Source: Euclidia mi (lineage: Eukaryota > Arthropoda > Insecta > Lepidoptera > Erebidae). From it: DNA of 64,000 bases. Each line of letters starts with the position of its first letter. Position 1 is the first letter of the stretch. Positions 1 through 10,835 of the stretch are shown piece by piece. Location: the NCBI GenBank assembly GCA_944739405.2, contig OX123190.2, forward strand, positions 85,441,086-85,505,085, given 5' to 3'. The position numbers and the translations under genes were made by a program. A model generated the notes under the pieces. It was given only the letters and a program-made list of their open reading frames with translations. It had not been told where the DNA came from and ran no database searches.

Positions 1-49
1 CATTCCGCGGAGTAACAAAGCGTTGAAAGTTAAAATAATTTATTAGTAT

Positions 50-123
50 TTCGCACGCCGCCGCCGCGTAGCTGCCTACTTTAAGTTGCCTATCCAACAA
101 ATATTCACTGGGCGGCGTGCGAA
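50..123. repeat. Short inverted repeat, 13-bp arms
   Basis: TTCGCACGCCGCC at 50-62 is matched by its exact reverse complement at 111-123, with a 48-bp spacer. The arms are GC-rich in AT-rich surroundings. It could be a tiny MITE or a hairpin. No coding content is seen. Confidence 0.5.
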
Positions 124-239
124 GAAAACATTAGCTTCTAACAGTTAGTAACAATACTATGGTACAACGAGCAAAATTATTGATATGATTTCAAATTGGG
201 TGAAGCCTATAAGTAATATGATTATAAAATGACTTAAAT

Positions 240-392
240 AACTGATAAATTTGATAAAATTACACCCAGACGCAAGAGGTAATCGTGATCATCACACAAA
301 TATTTCTCCTGGGCGGGAATCAAACTAAGACCCAGCGGCTTAGCTGTCAAGATCTGTAACCATTAGAGCAATTGACCACGCACACCGCTCAG
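240..392 (-). repeat. tRNA-derived SINE, diverged copy
   Basis: Read on the minus strand, the segment has a tRNA-like head with a B-box-like GTTTGATTCCC followed by a body containing 'atatttgtgtgatgatcac' and 'gtctgggtgt'. That layout is typical of Bm1-like lepidopteran SINEs. Ends are approximate and no target duplication was found. It is a retrotransposed relic, not a functional tRNA gene. Confidence 0.55.
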
Positions 393-699
393 CTGCCCCA
401 CACATCTCTGTTGTACAAGCAGCCTTATTCCTCAAGAAACGTACTGCTGTGATAAATTTGAGGGTTCATATGTTTTTACAGCTCCATAGGGGATTTGTTG
501 TTTTATATTTACTGCTTTTCTTCTTTTATTGTGATGTATTTCTTAAGAAGTAGCTGAGACATCCTCGGTACGACAGCTGAATATTCCTACAATTTAGTAA
601 CCGTTATTATTTTGTTGTATAAGCGCCCTTGCAGTATTTGTTTTATAGGTTTGCAGGAAAAGGATAAAGTATCTATTTGAATGTTAAAATACTTTGTAA
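393..699. other. No gene recognised
   Basis: AT-rich sequence with no long open frame, RNA gene or repeat structure that I can support. Confidence 0.5.
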
Positions 700-875
700 A
701 TGTTACTAGGGGATACCCGCAGCTACACCAACACATACTTTTAATTTAACTGTTTCTGTCCGATTCCGTGGGAATTAAGGGAAATATCCTCTTAGTGCAC
801 CCTACGGTCCCCAGGGAATATACGGCTGTACGTTGTCTGTCAATAACGCAAGATTTTTATAGATTTTATTTGTGA
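700..875 (+). repeat. Dispersed repeat A (diverged copy)
   Basis: It shares the ordered motifs 'gattccgtgggaatt', 'gggaaat', 'cttagtgcaccctacggtcccca' (only part is conserved exactly) and 'caataacgcaag' with the copies at 10625-10835, 29350-29515 and 36121-36330. Non-coding and about 200 bp long. The mobilising element is not identified. Confidence 0.6.
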
Positions 876-889
876 CTAGTGTTTGCGAA

Positions 890-1045
890 CTACTTCGCGT
901 GCCCGGTTAATTTATAGCCTAAGTTACTCCTTGGTACATCAGCTATCCGCCAGTGAAAGTCCCGTAAAAATCGATCCAGCTGTTCCAGAGATTAGCGGGA
1001 ACAAACAGGCAGACAGACAAAAAATATAAAAAAATGTCATTTTGG
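890..1045 (+). repeat. Dispersed repeat, 'tatagcctaagttactc' family
   Basis: The motifs 'tttatagcctaagttactc', 'gtgaaag', 'aaaatcgatccagctgttcc' and 'aacaaacaggcagacagac' in this order match a very common lepidopteran interspersed repeat known to me from memory. It lies directly downstream of the repeat A copy. Boundaries are approximate. Confidence 0.5.
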
Positions 1046-1868
1046 TATATGTAACGTGTATACATTCATAAGCATTTAGTAAAAAGCGGTTATTTTAATA
1101 TTATAAAGAGACACTTCAATTTTATTTATATGTATAGATTATTATTATTTGTTAACAAGTAATCCATTGACGCAAATTCAAAATCATTATGCATAATGTA
1201 CTGATCTCGTATAATTTCAAAAATAGGTAATGAGTAATAAGTAAATAAGTATCAAGACTTAATTATACAAAATTACTACTTTAATGTATGTATGGTACTA
1301 TTGTTCGTTTTGGTATTCCCCTGTATATGTATAAGTATAACTTCTACCGGTGTATTTTGCACGTGTTAACAATAGTATTTTTAGATAAACTGATGTTTGC
1401 ACATTATCTGATTTGAAAAATAGTTAACGTAATAGAATTATATAAATTGCAGGTGAATATGCTTACTAATAGAGTACAAAATATGTTGATGATCAGTCAA
1501 GTACGCGAGTTTTCCTCTCCTTGTTTTATATTGGCAGAAAATATTTTGACGACACTTTTAATAACATTCCTCAGTCTCTCCTTAAATCAAATTACATCAG
1601 TTAGTTTTGCTGTCGCCTGCGACATCGTTCACTATCCACGGAGCTTTACCTTATTATGCTGACAAGAAACAGATTCAGGGTCCTACTATCATGCTTGACT
1701 GCTGAGGTAAAACTAAGCATGCAGCAGGCCAATCGTTTGTTATCGAGAATTTGTATTTGATTATGTAAATCTCTTGTGAAAACTACAGTAATGTAAATGT
1801 AATTTAGATTGTGTCCCTTCATCGATTTGTCGTTGTCGTCCATTGCTTCTTTGTAGTTCAGCCGTTAT
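1046..1868. other. No gene recognised
   Basis: AT-rich sequence with only short open frames that resemble no protein. No convincing splice structure or repeat was seen. Confidence 0.5.
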
Positions 1869-2416
1869 CTATATACAGGATGTCACAAGACCCATCACCA
1901 AGCCGAAGTCTACTCGTTTTGCACATCATGCCAAGTCACACTACGTGAAAATAATACCGGGGAAACAAAAAAAAATTTAAGCTTAAAAAAATTAACAACT
2001 TTTATTACCGTCAATGTATAGCGCGCGTTTGCAGACATCGTACCTACGGCGGCCGTCTCTACCTACACCGTGCGCCGCGGTGGCGGCAGTTTATGATCAC
2101 GTGGTCGCGCGGCCGAGGGGAATGACCTCGCAGCTGATTGATGGTACGCATACACTACGCGTCGGGAACTTTAAAGCCGTTTACTTTAGGGAAATATTGA
2201 ACATTTTGTTTATGTTTCTTTGGCAGAAAGTGTACATTTATCATTCTAAACAGGATTTTGGAATAATTCGAAAAAAAATATTCGTGACTTTGAGCCTCAA
2301 TATCTCCTGAACCAGTAATTTCCCAGGTATGGTGCCGAAGTAAAAAATGATCGTAATAATTGGTACTATATGGGGTTTCAGTTTTCGTTAAGGGTCTTTT
2401 TACACCCTGTATATAG
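1869..2416. mobile_element. Non-autonomous DNA element with TIRs
   Basis: The left end 'ctatatacaggatgt' is mirrored by 'acaccctgtatatag' at the right end, giving an imperfect terminal inverted repeat of about 15 bp rich in TATA. The interior holds a locally GC-rich block (about 2030-2170) and no recognisable transposase; open frames on both strands there look incidental. The target duplication is probably TA or TATA but merges with the TIR. Superfamily is not assigned. Confidence 0.45.
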
Positions 2417-2924
2417 GATGCCACTGTCCTAAATTCAAAGTATAATTCAGATGTTTTACAGAAAACAGACATTTTATAAAATGACACGCTCGTTGTTGCG
2501 CTGTATGCCTTAAGAAAATTACAATGAAGGCTAAAAGTCAAATAAAGATCTTGTAAATAAAATAAAATAAAAAAGGCTGTAAGTTTTCAGATAATGAAGT
2601 CCAATATATAGAATACTGAATTATACAGAAACATAGGTAATAAGTTACATAAGCTTACAAATAATCCATATTAGAATTGAGAGAATATTTAGCGCCTCAA
2701 GTTTAATCGGATTTGTAGAGTGTTTCTACGAAGTCTTAATATAATAATATCACTTAATACGACGTTATCTCGCCACTAAGTACCGTTAAGCAGTAATACT
2801 AGTTAGTATCAAATGAGCCAAAGTTCCAAGGGCGCCGGTGAGACATACTTAAGGGATTGGGCCCTTACTTTAATGAGTTACTGAATAGAGTGTTCAGTCT
2901 GCGTGTTTATAGGGGAATTATAGA
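2417..2924. other. No gene recognised
   Basis: AT-rich DNA between a TIR element and the 3' end of an RTE-type LINE. No supported feature. Confidence 0.5.
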
Positions 2925-2940
2925 GGTAGTCATCATCATC

Positions 2941-4096
2941 CTAGCGCTGTCCCGGTTGTACTCCAAAACCCTCGCATTGGAGCCCGGGGTCCGCTTTCCG
3001 GCTATGTCTCCTCCACTTCGCACGGTCTTCAGCATCCCTGGTGGTTAGTTGGTTGGCACGCATATCATCCCTTACGACGTCAAGCCAGCATTTCTTTGGC
3101 CTTCCCCGTTTACCGGGGCCCGGTGGAGGTAGCATGGCAAGACATTTGTTACCCACGTAAGATGCCGGTTGACGTAAGACATGGCCATACCAGCGTAGAT
3201 GACACTCTTGCAGTTTGTCAGCAATGTCACGGACATGAAGGCTACCCCGGATGCGGGAGTTCCTAATGCGGTCCTTCCGCGTGACACCACAGATCCAGCG
3301 CAGCATGTTCATCTCCGTGACACGCAGACTCTGCTTGTGTCGATCAAGCACAGGCCACGTCTCACTGCCAGGACAGGTCTAATGATGGATTTATAGACCT
3401 GTCCTTTGAGCTTAACCGGTATTTTGGGGTCACAAATGACACCGCTCACCTCACGCCATTTGGCCCAGGCTGCCGAAATGCGTGCCTTGACGTCGCAATC
3501 GATGTCACTAGACGCGTGCAGTACTGATCCCAGGTACTTGACCAGGTCCTTTCGCTGGGCAAAGTCTCCGCCTATACGAATTGACGCGGGATCAGTACTG
3601 TTGCAGGCCAAGTACTCGGTCTTTGCCACGTTTATTTTCAGAACGCCGTTCTCAAGCGACTCCTTCCACGCATTCACACGCCGCACCAAGCGTCCCCTGT
3701 CCTCATCCGCCAGCGCGATATCATCAGCATACATGAGCAGCCACGGGGGCTGCTCATGTGAGTCCCTGATGCTGTCTGACAGTACGTCTAATATGACACT
3801 GAATAGGTACGGACTAAGGACGGAACCCTGGTGGACCCCGACGGTGATGGGAAAGGTTCTTGTGTCGCCAACAGCAGTCCGAAGTACGGAATCGGAATTG
3901 GAGTACATGTCTCGGATGATGTCAATATATGCTTCTGGTACACCTTTGGATCTTAGCGCCCACCAGATCATCTGTCTCGGCACACAGTCGAAGGCCTTCT
4001 GCATGTCTAGAAACAGAAGATGCAGAGGCGTGTTCTTCGACCTGTACCGCTCCATGACGATCCTGAGGGCGAAACTTGGGTCCATGGTGCCGTGAC
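2941..4096 (-). pseudogene. RTE-like reverse transcriptase, central and C-terminal part
   Basis: Two overlapping open stretches in different frames (3309-4096, then 2941-3351) encode the RT palm and the region after it. Visible landmarks are 'FLDMQKAFDCVPR' (palm motif A, catalytic Asp), 'HQGSVLSPYLFS', the catalytic 'YADD' in 'LLMYADDIALADE', and the tail motifs 'EMNMLRWICGVTRKDRIRN' and 'LRWYGHVLR' that mark RTE-family proteins. A frameshift near 3310-3350 breaks the protein. The enzyme would have copied the LINE RNA at a nick in DNA. It is not functional in this copy. Confidence 0.85.
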
Positions 4097-4503
4097 CAGG
4101 GCCTCAAGTCTGTTATTACAATAGTGCCAAAATGGTCAATCACTGACTTTATAATTGTTGATTTTGACAAGTTTGGTAGTCTACTGTTACAATGGTGCCA
4201 TTATGATTTTCCGATGGTCAACCACTGACACTCCATTGAAAGACATGGCATAGATTGGTAGTCTCGTACATAATGACAAATCGATGACTGACGTATGCGG
4301 TAGTCTGGTAATATTTTGACAGTTCTTTTGATCAGTGACCTACCATCGTAACGCCATCGTGCAATCATTGCTTTTGTCTAGTGTTTGCTTGTGAAACACA
4401 GTGATAGACAATCAAAAAGTTTAATGTACTACAAAAAAGAGATAATGTATTAACTGCGAACTAATATTCTCGAGCTAACTAACAAGCCAGTCGCTTATCG
4501 AGG

Positions 4504-4910
4504 ATGACTACAAACCCTTTTACGGATATTCCCGAGGCGAAATTTGTAAAAACGTTTCATCTTAGAGAGGAAAGGATTCAGTAAGGGAGTTATTTCAAAA
4601 ACTCATTCCCCTTAAGGCCAGACCGCGTCAAAACGATAGCGTATCGGCAGAAATAAAGGTGAGAAAACTGAAGTTAATATTGATTTATTATTCTATTCCT
4701 ATAAAGAAGAAATTTATTAATTAAGTAATGTTATATTTTTATTGCTGATTCTGGTAGCACTCATTTTACGCATCAGGATCTTACCAGACCTTGATTGGAC
4801 AGGGTGCCCTCCATGACATTTCGCCAATTACTGTGTCGCAGCCCACTAAAGAAGTTACAGAGGCATTATATAAAATATACCATCAATGTATTAAATGGAA
4901 AGGAATATCA
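4504..4910 (+). pseudogene. Harbinger-like transposase, N-terminal exons (broken)
   Basis: ATG at 4504 opens a frame with 'NPFTDIPEAKFVKTFHL', resembling the start of Harbinger nucleases. It hits a stop at about 4582 and continues in the next frame as 'RELFQKLIPL' and 'DSVSAEIKV'. A GT at 4659 and an AG at 4756-4757 would define an intron of about 99 bp. After it, 'SFYASGSYQTLIGQG' and 'VSQPTKEVTEAL' match the helix-turn-helix region of the family ('...ASGSYQ...G..L..SQ.TVSR...EVT.AL'). A stop follows at 4911. The DDE catalytic domain is not visible downstream. Family assignment rests on motif memory, not on a search. Confidence 0.6.
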
Positions 4911-4946
4911 TAGTTCGCCTAGTTCAGTTTGTGGTTTTCCAAATTT

Positions 4947-4976
4947 GATGTTCAAGTGTCTACTTGAACATCAAAT
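4947..4976. repeat. Perfect hairpin, 13-bp arms and 4-bp loop
   Basis: TTGATGTTCAAGT at 4947-4959 is followed by GTCT and then the exact reverse complement. It lies just after the transposase remnant. It may be a replication-slippage inversion rather than a functional site. Confidence 0.6.
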
Positions 4977-6667
4977 TATACATGTACATTCTGCCTTCCG
5001 AAATATACAAGAACCTCAAAGCTAAATACTCATGTTCCAAACATAAGAAACAGGAAATTAAATAATATTTTCAAACGTTGTAGCTGTGCTTTTAACCCAA
5101 CTATGGCAGAGCTCAGATGAACTTAGTTTATCTGAGTGACGGAGCTAAAAAGAAAGAGTAATGTTTTTACACATTGGGAATGGAAGTGTTAGTAGTAGAT
5201 AATGATATGACTATAGATAGTGACCAGCAGTGGTTTGGTACTTAAATAAATGATAATGTCATACCTATGTGATAGTTTGAAGTATTAGTACAATAAGATC
5301 TTCCTGATCTCTTTTTAATATTGCCATATCTAAATGACAGGAACAGTTATGTTAATGATGCTTTAAATAATGTTCCTAATTTATCAATATATTCTACCTA
5401 CATTTTATGGAGTCCTGTAAAGAATTTAGGTACCTAAGTACATAATTCAATTAAATAATGTCTGAATTATGATGAAAAGTGTTTTTAAATTAATTGCATA
5501 GTATAGAAGATCTTAGTATAAAAGAATATGATGTAATGAGTGGTGTGTTTATAAATATTTACTTATCTCTCTTACAGATACAAAATTCAAGCAAACGGGC
5601 AACTTCTTTATGAGTTTTGTGACCGCTCATATCCATCTGTTTGAGACATACATATATGTGAGGATTCTGCAAAGCCAGTATGAAGAAAGTTGCTTTGCTA
5701 GTAGATGCAAAAGTGAAGATTTGTGATAGTTAGTATATGAGAATAGTGTTCAATTTTTGTGTCTATAATTGGAACCAATAATTCTTAATAAATTCATGTA
5801 CAAAAATTACTTATCTTTAATAAAACAACATTGTTAATAATAACACATAATTATGAGTTTTATTTTCCTTCTTGATACAGTTACAACACATGAAACACAA
5901 ATAATATTTTAATTGTAATAGGAATATATCTATGATCTACCTCAATCTTCAATATTTTATGTTTTGGTTATGCCAATTCTTCTTCGAATATAAACACCTT
6001 TAGTAGTTAACTCGCTATCTTTAATTATAGTATTTACTCCTGTCGATATAATCACTTTTCTTTGAGGTGTGAACTGCAAACTGCATAACCTTGCTGTATC
6101 ATTTCCTTTGGAATTTGTTATCCATAGAGCATTTTCCATTGATATCTTCGTTTTGGCTCTAAGAGAAACATACGAGCTACTCGGTACTAAACAATTCAAC
6201 GCAGTGCATTGAGATTATTGAGAAATATAACAAACTAGGACTTTGTTTACAAAAAGGTATGAGTTTTGAACTTTTGACAGTTCTTACTTCAAAACATCAT
6301 TTGACTTTGACAGCTAAACAGAACAAATATTATTGAGTTGAATGGTTAAATTCATTGTTTTTTTGCTATTTACGAACTTTAATACAACTTTAGAGTGCTT
6401 ATAACTCTAGTAATGAATATTTAAATAATATATAAATGAAATCTGGCATGAAAAATAATCAAATTTCATGGTAGTTTTTCAAAAATCATTTCTTCTAATG
6501 GTTTTTTTTATCTATGGCAACAATGCCATTCTGCCACCATTCAATTACGATTCCACTGATCGATCACTGAACTATCATAATGAATTACCAGACTACGAAC
6601 TTTTGTCAAAATGACAATGGGATCGTGTTGGAATGACGAATGTGTTTAAAATAGCAGACTTGAGGCC
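4977..6667. other. Right part of the Harbinger element, no recognisable gene
   Basis: AT-rich. A minus-strand open frame at 5957-6199 (80 codons) resembles nothing I know. It could be a remnant of the second, Myb-like protein of Harbinger elements, but no motif supports that. Confidence 0.4.
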
Positions 6668-6670
6668 CAG

Positions 6671-6990
6671 GGCGAAACCCATATTGACACTCCGAGACTG
6701 TGGTCTCCTGTCGGATCCGGGAGTCGATGATTCGCTCAAAGAGCTTAAGGGTATGGGACATCACCTTAATACTGCGATAGCTACTGCACTCCTGTACCGA
6801 TCCCTTGCCTTTGAAGACTGGAGTAATGATACTCAGTCTCCATTGGTTCGGGATTTTTCCGGTTAGGAGTATGCGGTTAAATAGATTAGTAAGGGTGCCC
6901 ACACCCCGCAGGCCCATTGCCTTCCAGGCCTCAATGGGGACTCCATCAGTTCCGACAGCTTTCCGAGTAGCGAGGTAGTATTGTGCTTTA
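6671..6990 (-). pseudogene. RTE-like reverse transcriptase, N-terminal part
   Basis: The minus strand encodes 'VGTDGVPIEAWKAMG', 'LTNLFNRILLTGKIPNQW', 'ITPVFKGKGSVQECSSYRSI' and 'SECQYGFRPG', the finger domain motifs that precede palm motif A in RTE reverse transcriptases. The frame then runs into the Harbinger end. It continues logically in the segment at 2941-4096. Upstream, the sequence loses similarity at about 6990, the 5' truncation point of the LINE. Confidence 0.8.
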
Positions 6991-8355
6991 ACTTGGTGGA
7001 TTTATAACTGTTGGTATTGCACGGAGTAACGAAACCCAAAAAAAGTGTAAAAGAGGTTAAGAGAAGACGAGGGACATCATTCGGATAAATGATGATTGGG
7101 CAAAAAAATTTGGCATTTTAGGTTTTTAAAATTTTTATTTTGCATAAAAATGTTAGGAGACACAATAGAGAACCGAGTTTCGCAGTCCATTGCTAGACAT
7201 GGTTGTCACCTACTTTGCGTCACCATAGCAATGAGTCAACAGGAGGATTTGGCTTATATACTACCAAAGAGCTCAGATATTTACATAGAGGCGCATTTCT
7301 TATGACAAACTTTCTGTGACCCAAATTGCAGCTTGGCGGGGTGGCAGTCGCCCTGTGACAGCTATAACAAAAGAAGGTTGGAGGATCTACACTCTACCAA
7401 ATATGATGCAATACGTTGGAGCTGGTGAAAACTTTGTTATTAAACATGTAATCAGAAGTTTATCGGAGCTAATAAGTACCATACAATCATAAAAATATTT
7501 GGTTCCCAAACACTTTTAAGCGTTAAAACTTAGTTACAACATGATTGTAAGCAAACGTTTCTTAAAATATCTTATTGATAATTAATTGTTAAAGCTGTAG
7601 TAGGCTTTGGTAAGATAAAGTAATTAATAAGATTAGAGGCAGATACCACTATGATACGAAGCCGAGCTTAACGTTATAAATGTGTGCGGGTATTTTGTGT
7701 GTATTTACTGCCAAGTTTAGGATACTGCGGCTGCTCCTTATGAGATTAAGAAAGTTTATACTTGTATTTTAATTAAAATAATTCTTCTGTGCTGAATTTC
7801 TAGACATTTATATATTATCTCTAAATAACGGCAATAAAATTGAATTGCATTATTAAAAACAAAAGTGCTTGGTTATTACTAAACGCACAACATTTTGAGG
7901 AGTCACAACATGCGGTAAAAGGTATCATTTATAACTGTCCTCTAGTACGAGTGAAAAGTTTGTTTGAATGCACTTATCACTTTTACTGTTAGTCAGAAAT
8001 GAGTAATGTTAGATAAACAAGAGTAGTCATAATAGCAGATTCACAATTTGATTGAAAGTTATGTCCGTAGTGCCAACTATTAGTATAATAATTAATATGT
8101 GACACGTCAGTTACGTAACAATGGCTAATTACTGTGATTGACAGTTAATTGTCGGCTGCTGACCTAATGCGTAGAGGTGCATGCACATTAGTAGTGACAT
8201 TAATATAAATTTATAAGGTTTGAAGGTTTCGGCTTCATTGGACTAACTTAAACTGGAAAATACTGTCATGACAGAATATCAACGTGTAATAAAAGTATTC
8301 GAACAGCTTGTGTTCTTTCTGACGTGCAAGATGGTAAATCACTTTTAAACCTGTT
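6991..8355. other. No gene recognised
   Basis: AT-rich intergenic sequence. Short open frames, such as one at 7096-7305, show no recognisable domain or splice context. Confidence 0.5.
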
Positions 8356-8521
8356 ACTTGTCTCATCTCAGATGGATGGACTGTGTGAGGATAGATATGA
8401 AAGAGAAAAGGGTAAATGATCGGATGACTGGTGACAGAGAAGTATGGAAGAGAAGGACATACTGCGCCGACCCCAAATAATTTGGGACCAGGGCAAGACA
8501 ATGATGACTTGTCTCATCTCA
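8356..8521 (+). mobile_element. RTE-type LINE 3' tail with 15-bp target-site duplication
   Basis: The direct repeat ACTTGTCTCATCTCA flanks the insert exactly, at 8356-8370 and 8507-8521. The 136-bp insert (8371-8506) encodes on the plus strand 'MDCVRIDMKEKRVNDRM', 'DREVWKRRTYCADPK' and a stop, the C-terminal signature of an RTE-like polyprotein, followed by a short 3' end. It is a severely 5'-truncated retrotransposition. The long perfect duplication points to a recent event, and the insert lies within the candidate exon at 8358-8856. Confidence 0.75.
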
Positions 8522-8856
8522 TTATTTTCTCGCGATAGGAACTGCCGCGGTAGAAAAATATCCTTTGACTTTGCTTTCGAGATGCTAAGTCTATGCAGGC
8601 AATTCTGTAAATCAGGTTTAATATCATCAAGAGGAACCGTCATTTCAAACCGGTAGAAACAGGAAACGTCTGAATCATTCGCAAGCGCTTCTAAATTATT
8701 AAATGTCATGCCACGATTAGTCGCTACTAATCGTGCATACTTGGCTGAATTCCGGAGCTGCCTGTGCAAAGGATGATGATTCACATTCATCATTGCCTGA
8801 ACTTCACATATTGGCGATGCTTCATCGATAAATAATTTATCGCTTCGCTTTTCTAA
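8358..8856 (-). CDS. Candidate exon or relic ORF, unknown protein
   Basis: On the minus strand, reading from an AG at about 8857, one frame stays open for about 113 codons. It passes through 'SPICEVQAMMNVNHHPLH', 'YARLVATNRGMTFNNLEAL' and 'PRQFLSRENNEMRQ' to a possible donor GTAACA at 8357. The insertion at 8371-8506 interrupts it near its 3' end. The composition looks protein-like rather than AT-drift. I do not recognise the protein. It may be a host exon or an internal piece of an older transposon. No flanking exons were found. Confidence 0.3.
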
Positions 8857-8860
8857 CTAG

Positions 8861-10119
8861 GCGAATTAATGCCCACATTCGAATTAATCAATAATTATGC
8901 TTTTGTATGAAGCTTATGTGAAAAACACATGTATTCTAGTAGTCAAATCCATGGATAGTTCGAATATTAAAACCGGTAAGTCACTTCCAGATATATTATA
9001 TTTATATTTTTATTGAGAACAAGAATGTATACATGTCATATTTTACAGGTACTACAGTCACATTGTCCAGCTAGTGGGGAGACCCCGAGTGAGTGACTAA
9101 TGCTTTAGATTTATGAATCGTAAATTTATTAGTTATCAATCATTTCAGGCGATTATGTCAGGTTCTTTCCAGTAACACGTAATGTCATATCATGGTGACT
9201 ACGAAATTAGTATTATGGTTCAGGTTGTCGACTCGCTAAACTCTGTTTTGAATTCAATCATTGATGTGTAATTTGAAATTTCTGGGAGGAAGCAAAACCA
9301 TTTCTTGTGCGAGTCTTATACTTTTATTTTTTTTAAATAACATCTTTCGTTGGTTCATCCAATGGTAAAGCTCTTGAATAGCAATGGGACAGCGCGCAGC
9401 GCTAGGATCATGAACGTGATATAAGGAGATATTTTTTGGCTTCTAATACTGAATGAAAATTCATAAATGTATCTCGGTAACGATTTTTAGGGTATTGCTT
9501 TCATGTTTATCAAAATTCAAAGTTACAACTATGCCCATTCCGTATGTGATTCTAAAACAATATCTTGGGTTAAGTTATTATGTTCACATTATTACTATAA
9601 TATTTATTTGTTTACTGGTGTAAAATACATAGTGCTATAAAATATTTTTTCCTCGATTTTATGTTATGAAATATTTACAAACAAATCTACTGTCCAACTG
9701 TCAATAGGGATCTTGTGATCTGTTGGCAATATCGAGGTATTGTTCCAATATTCAGGTTTAGATTGAATGATATTCACTAAATTGGTAGCTTAAATATGTC
9801 AATCGTATTGAAAAGGGGTTTCATAGCTGTCAAAATTGATTGAAATTTCTACACAGAACCTGCGAAACTAGACAGTATTTGAGGCCTTTGGGAGGGTAGT
9901 TGGAGAGATGCCAAACTACGATTCAAAATTACGTCAATTCTATTCAAATGTCAAATTTAATTTTCGAATATCAGGCCAGTATACAACGGTCAAATGAGAG
10001 TTAAAATGTCTGTCTGAATAATTTGAATTTCGACTGCTAGACTACTAGTTCTGAATCTGATTGAAATTAAATACTTTTGCTTCAATGAATATTAACATAG
10101 ATTGAATGTACTTATAACC
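8861..10119. other. No gene recognised
   Basis: AT-rich sequence without long open frames. No inverted or tandem repeat that I could support. Confidence 0.5.
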
Positions 10120-10315
10120 ACATTTCGCACACGGCTCCGCCCGCGTATATTTCATAAAATGTAGATAAAACCATAAGGAATACACCTGAACCTTCCTAAG
10201 GAATCACACGATCTATTGGTGCAAACCGTACATAAATGTGTTTGGTGGTTTTTGAGTTTATCCCATTCATACAGACGGACAGGACGGCCGGGGCACCTCA
10301 ATATGTAATGATTAT
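10120..10315 (+). repeat. Dispersed lepidopteran repeat ('cctaaggaatcac' family)
   Basis: The order 'cggctccgcccgcgt', 'atttcataaaatgtagataaaacc', 'cctaaggaatcacac', 'atctattggtg', 'gtttttgagttta', 'cagacggac' and 'aatatgtaatgatt' matches a highly abundant lepidopteran interspersed repeat. Non-coding. Its partner element is not shown here. Confidence 0.6.
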
Positions 10316-10624
10316 GTTTAGAGACATTTAACTAATTTTTATCAAGTTACTTTATGTAGGAAATGTCATGACATTATTTAAGATAATATCTACGCTTCTT
10401 ATGGCTCTATTTATGTTTACGACAATATTTTAAATTCTGTAGAGACTTGCCACTATTATTTTCTTTATATTTCCCACCGTGACGAATTGCTAATAGCCAA
10501 GGGATTGATTTTGATGATGATATTTGTAGAAAATAAAGTGTAAGTACACAATATCAAAAACATAAAGCTTAGCTTTTTTTAACATTTGTTTTAAGCTTCA
10601 TAGCTTTTAACTTTAATTTATTAC

Positions 10625-10835
10625 TAGAGGAAGCCAGCAGCTAATCCTGCATTTTTTTTAAATTTACCCGTTGTGGCCGATCCCGTGGGAATTTCGGGAA
10701 ATCCCTTCTTAGTGCACCCCTACGATCCCCAAGTAACATACATGCCAAATTTCAGCTTCCTAGGCCCAATAGTTTCGGCTGTAGCATGTCTATCAGTCAG
10801 TCAGTAACGCAAGGATTTTATATATTAAGAAGATA
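10625..10835 (+). repeat. Dispersed repeat A, well preserved copy
   Basis: It starts near 'tactagaggaagccagcagct' and ends with 'cagtcagtaacgcaagg' and 'tatatattaag'. It aligns along its length with the copy split by the Pao element (22855-22901 plus 29350-29515) and, more loosely, with 700-875 and 36121-36330. No TIR or tRNA-like head is visible. Confidence 0.65.

Larger units (their letters stand above)
4100..6667 (+). mobile_element. PIF/Harbinger DNA transposon, degraded
   Basis: The termini are inverted: GGCCTCAAGTCTG at 4100 and its reverse complement ending at 6667. The flanking 3-bp direct repeat CAG (4097-4099 and 6668-6670) fits the 3-bp CWG or TWA target sites of PIF/Harbinger elements. 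It sits inside the RT gene of an RTE LINE and separates the 'QYGFRPG' block from 'GTMDPSFAL'. Inside are exon-like remnants of a Harbinger nuclease (4504-4910). The catalytic half was not found. The TIR is conserved for about 18 bp; further in, the two ends share only scattered words such as 'cactga' and 'tttgacaa'. Confidence 0.7.
2925..6990 (-). mobile_element. RTE-type non-LTR retrotransposon, 5'-truncated, split by a Harbinger insertion
   Basis: The LINE sequence occupies 2925-4099 and 6668-6990 and is interrupted by a DNA transposon at 4100-6667. The minus strand encodes the middle and C-terminal part of a reverse transcriptase, ending in the 'catcatcatcct' tail typical of RTE-like elements. 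The endonuclease and the N-terminal part of the RT are missing, so this is a dead 5'-truncated copy. The two RT parts meet in the same reading frame across the inserted element, apart from one copy of the 3-bp target duplication, so the DNA transposon arrived after the LINE. Confidence 0.85.

Noticed and set aside
2014..2310. 98-codon open frame rich in Arg at 2.0-2.3 kb
   Set aside because: Lies inside a TIR element, overlaps an open frame on the other strand, and resembles no protein.
5957..6199. 80-codon minus-strand frame in the Harbinger element as a Myb-like protein
   Set aside because: No tryptophan-repeat or helix-turn-helix pattern could be seen; left unassigned.
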